A DNA stretch of 6,541 nucleotides from a bacterium UBA1790 (GTDB lineage Bacteria; Bacteroidota; Bacteroidia; Bacteroidales; Muribaculaceae): positions 13,763 to 20,303 of the forward strand of contig DCGA01000023.1 of the NCBI GenBank assembly GCA_002314465.1, read 5' to 3'. Shown piece after piece: positions 6,301 through 6,541 of the stretch; positions within the stretch are counted from its first letter, which is position 1; every line of letters starts with the position of its first letter. A program made the position numbers and the translations under genes. Below the pieces are notes generated by a model, which saw only the letters and a program-made list of their open reading frames with translations, was not told the origin of the DNA and did no database searches.

Positions 6301-6541
6301 AATCGCTCTTAGAGAGGTCTCCGATAAGGCCACCCACGATGCCGTTTGCTATGATATTACCCTTGTTGTGGTTGTTGAAAATGTAGCAATTAACGGCAAT
6401 GCCCGCAATGCCGCCTGCCCTTGTGTCTTGAACGTGTACCGAACCGATGTTGGTGTTGTTCATGATTTGCACACCATCGGCCCTTCCCACTATACCACCG
6501 GCATAGTCCGAACTACCGCTGTTGGTTGTCGGGCTGATGGG
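3365..6541 (-). CDS. Large modular GLUG-like repeat protein with C-terminal dockerin-like domain (N-terminus outside window)
   Basis: At least 1058 residues are visible; the frame stays open to the right edge (reading PISPTTNSGSSDYAGGIVGR), so the GTG at 6490 is an internal valine and the true start is outside. The protein is built from modules of about 330 residues. Each complete one opens with a Y-x-I-x-N/G-x-x-x-L pattern (codons near 5848 and 4840), continues with a W-x-P-I/L-G segment and GNGHTI, then GLUG-like G-G-I-V/A-G turns such as YMGGIAGC and YAGGIAGYNN, and closes with an SG-x-L-x-x-x-LN ... W-x-Q-x-L-x-x-D-x-x-P motif. A C-terminal beta-rich region follows, beginning at SWGNVMLPFAVES (about 4003). 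Two EF-hand-like calcium loops, GDVNEDGSVDISD and DMNGDGVIDIDD, end the protein. Such architectures belong to secreted or surface proteins of gut Bacteroidota, with presumed binding or adhesion roles. No T9SS-type C-terminal domain is seen. The specific ligand is unknown. Confidence 0.92.
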   Translation of the reverse strand, partial: PISPTTNSGSSDYAGGIVGRADGVQIMNNTNIGSVHVQDTRAGGIAGIAVNCYIFNNHNKGNIIANGIVGGLIGDLSKSDCSFNFSEGTLSAPDPTFWSNHTKGALFGCESDNRSMKSNLYMANTGVPEKKDGYRTQEEVKSGQVALELQTASGMGVWGQKMNMDGSNIDFGPTLFSPAVFKHRETCMGSVGHDWYNNHASYHLGPLLPTTQTIFCEACRSYVRFDSDDRCYVINGVHDLIEFKAYVEGGTSYWGTEYLTPTPNAHAVLGCDIDMYGGDWEPLGTKEVPFVGTFDGNGHTINNFKVKGETFSNVGFFGCISDGAVIKNLIIGPNVSFSGSPLYMGGIAGCIVDPASTPKELKVEITNCGNEASLSSQGWVGGIVGGVNAPNYYPIFSVSITNCYNLGTINSTTNAASIICVGSPQTVVKNCWNAGAGTTHTVSVPESPQMENCWDNTANPELFTNEDVKSGRLCWLLNGSQNSREYPNSSGWYQKLGTDMRPVWTQGEDKIVYRHNTYYCHNTDSVLTVYNNTADDLPPSHNYDEKGFCYKVPGEVHYEEPEVIEGVYQIKNAGNLYWIAQQVNNLEINHISCSILNDIVDNDNVLVNGALDQSTVSKLRVWTPIGNDNVSLDAAHIRGNGHTISGLYCNNESLNCVGLFGHTGNLTAIYDLGVTDFYFKGKYNVGGIVGMGTTTDDVYESTGTILHNCYTDNGQVFATGYAGGIAGYNNHGSQRTEIRQRLQNLFSTCDVTANHNQGAVFGSLGIAPAATTLLPTCYSYKGSDRYSATRQAKEFSLGTLTFELNSNISTESDLYGHHQWGQNLATDSIPSFKYNGVYYEVTTENSWGNVMLPFAVESNDAVEFLKLKKASPRVPDVSPATLVYSRIPGVDANKPVVYHMLDNDSTTSSKTLFLEAKNEYALPDSTKYSDVTGVSGWVLSGSYNKTRVYDSYCISEEIYMIMPGWLIPRFGCWMTGDPVGPGYRLTIFSPDMGDVNEDGSVDISDVAALVDKMLGEDPSPFNFDCADMNGDGVIDIDDVNRIIEIILANANKANSRKK
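3395..3565 (-). other. Dockerin type I-like calcium-binding domain (part of the large protein)
   Basis: The first loop, starting at codon 3562, has Asp, Asn, Asp, Ser and Asp at alternating positions and Asp at position 12 (DVNEDGSVDISD), then a helix VAALVDKML. The second loop, starting at codon 3463, reads DMNGDGVIDIDD followed by a helix VNRIIEIIL. The two loops are 33 residues apart, as in paired dockerin repeats. No cohesin-like partner is present in this window. Confidence 0.85.
4020..6541 (-). repeat. Three diverged ~330-residue modules (one incomplete) in the GLUG-like protein
   Basis: The closing motif recurs with its Trp codon at 6068-6070 (VWGQKMNMDGS), 5066-5068 (GWYQKLGTDMRP) and 4082-4084 (QWGQNLATDSIP), giving spacings of 334 and 328 codons. 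Opening motifs start near 5848 (YVINGVHDL) and 4840 (YQIKNAGNLYWIA), 336 codons apart. The modules are clearly diverged, so this is an old duplication at protein level and not a recent DNA repeat. Confidence 0.8.

Noticed and set aside
6488..6490. GTG as the start of the GLUG-like/dockerin protein
   Set aside because: The frame continues without a stop to the window edge and encodes YAGGIV-GR just upstream, a GLUG-like turn, and no signal peptide follows the GTG. It is an internal valine.

Overview
The window looks like chromosomal DNA from a gut-type member of the Bacteroidales; Muribaculaceae or Prevotella/Bacteroides relatives are the best guess, but this is an inference without a database search. 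The reasons are: signal peptides followed directly by Gln, start sites without Shine-Dalgarno sequences, a small repeat protein of the 5-fold beta-flower type, and a very large secreted protein with GLUG-like repeats and a C-terminal dockerin-like domain. All of these are typical of the group. I see no RNA gene, insertion sequence, CRISPR array or phage gene.

Left half, plus strand (1-2595): the C-terminal 99 residues of an aldo/keto reductase of the YghZ / L-glyceraldehyde-3-phosphate reductase type. It overlaps by four bases (GTGA) a 615-residue secreted protein that fuses a C26 gamma-glutamyl hydrolase-like domain to an M19 membrane-dipeptidase-like domain. Thirty-six bases later comes a 137-residue secreted protein built almost entirely from five perfect-length 17-residue repeats. 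The first two genes are probably translationally coupled, and the third could lie in the same transcript.

Middle (2596-2684): a convergent intergenic gap holding one strong hairpin with T-rich flanks on both sides. It is probably a terminator shared by both strands.

Right half, minus strand (2685-6541): a modular GLUG-like/dockerin protein runs in from beyond the right edge (1058 residues visible, no start in the window). Thirty-five bases downstream of it lies a 214-residue secreted protein with a LolA-like pattern and a lysine-rich tail. The two may share a transcript.

Functionally, most of the window concerns the cell envelope. The most interesting items are the C26-M19 fusion, which could remove a gamma-glutamyl group and then split the resulting dipeptide, the exact five-unit repeat protein, and the roughly 330-residue repeating module of the large surface protein. 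No clearly new defence or mobile system is visible.
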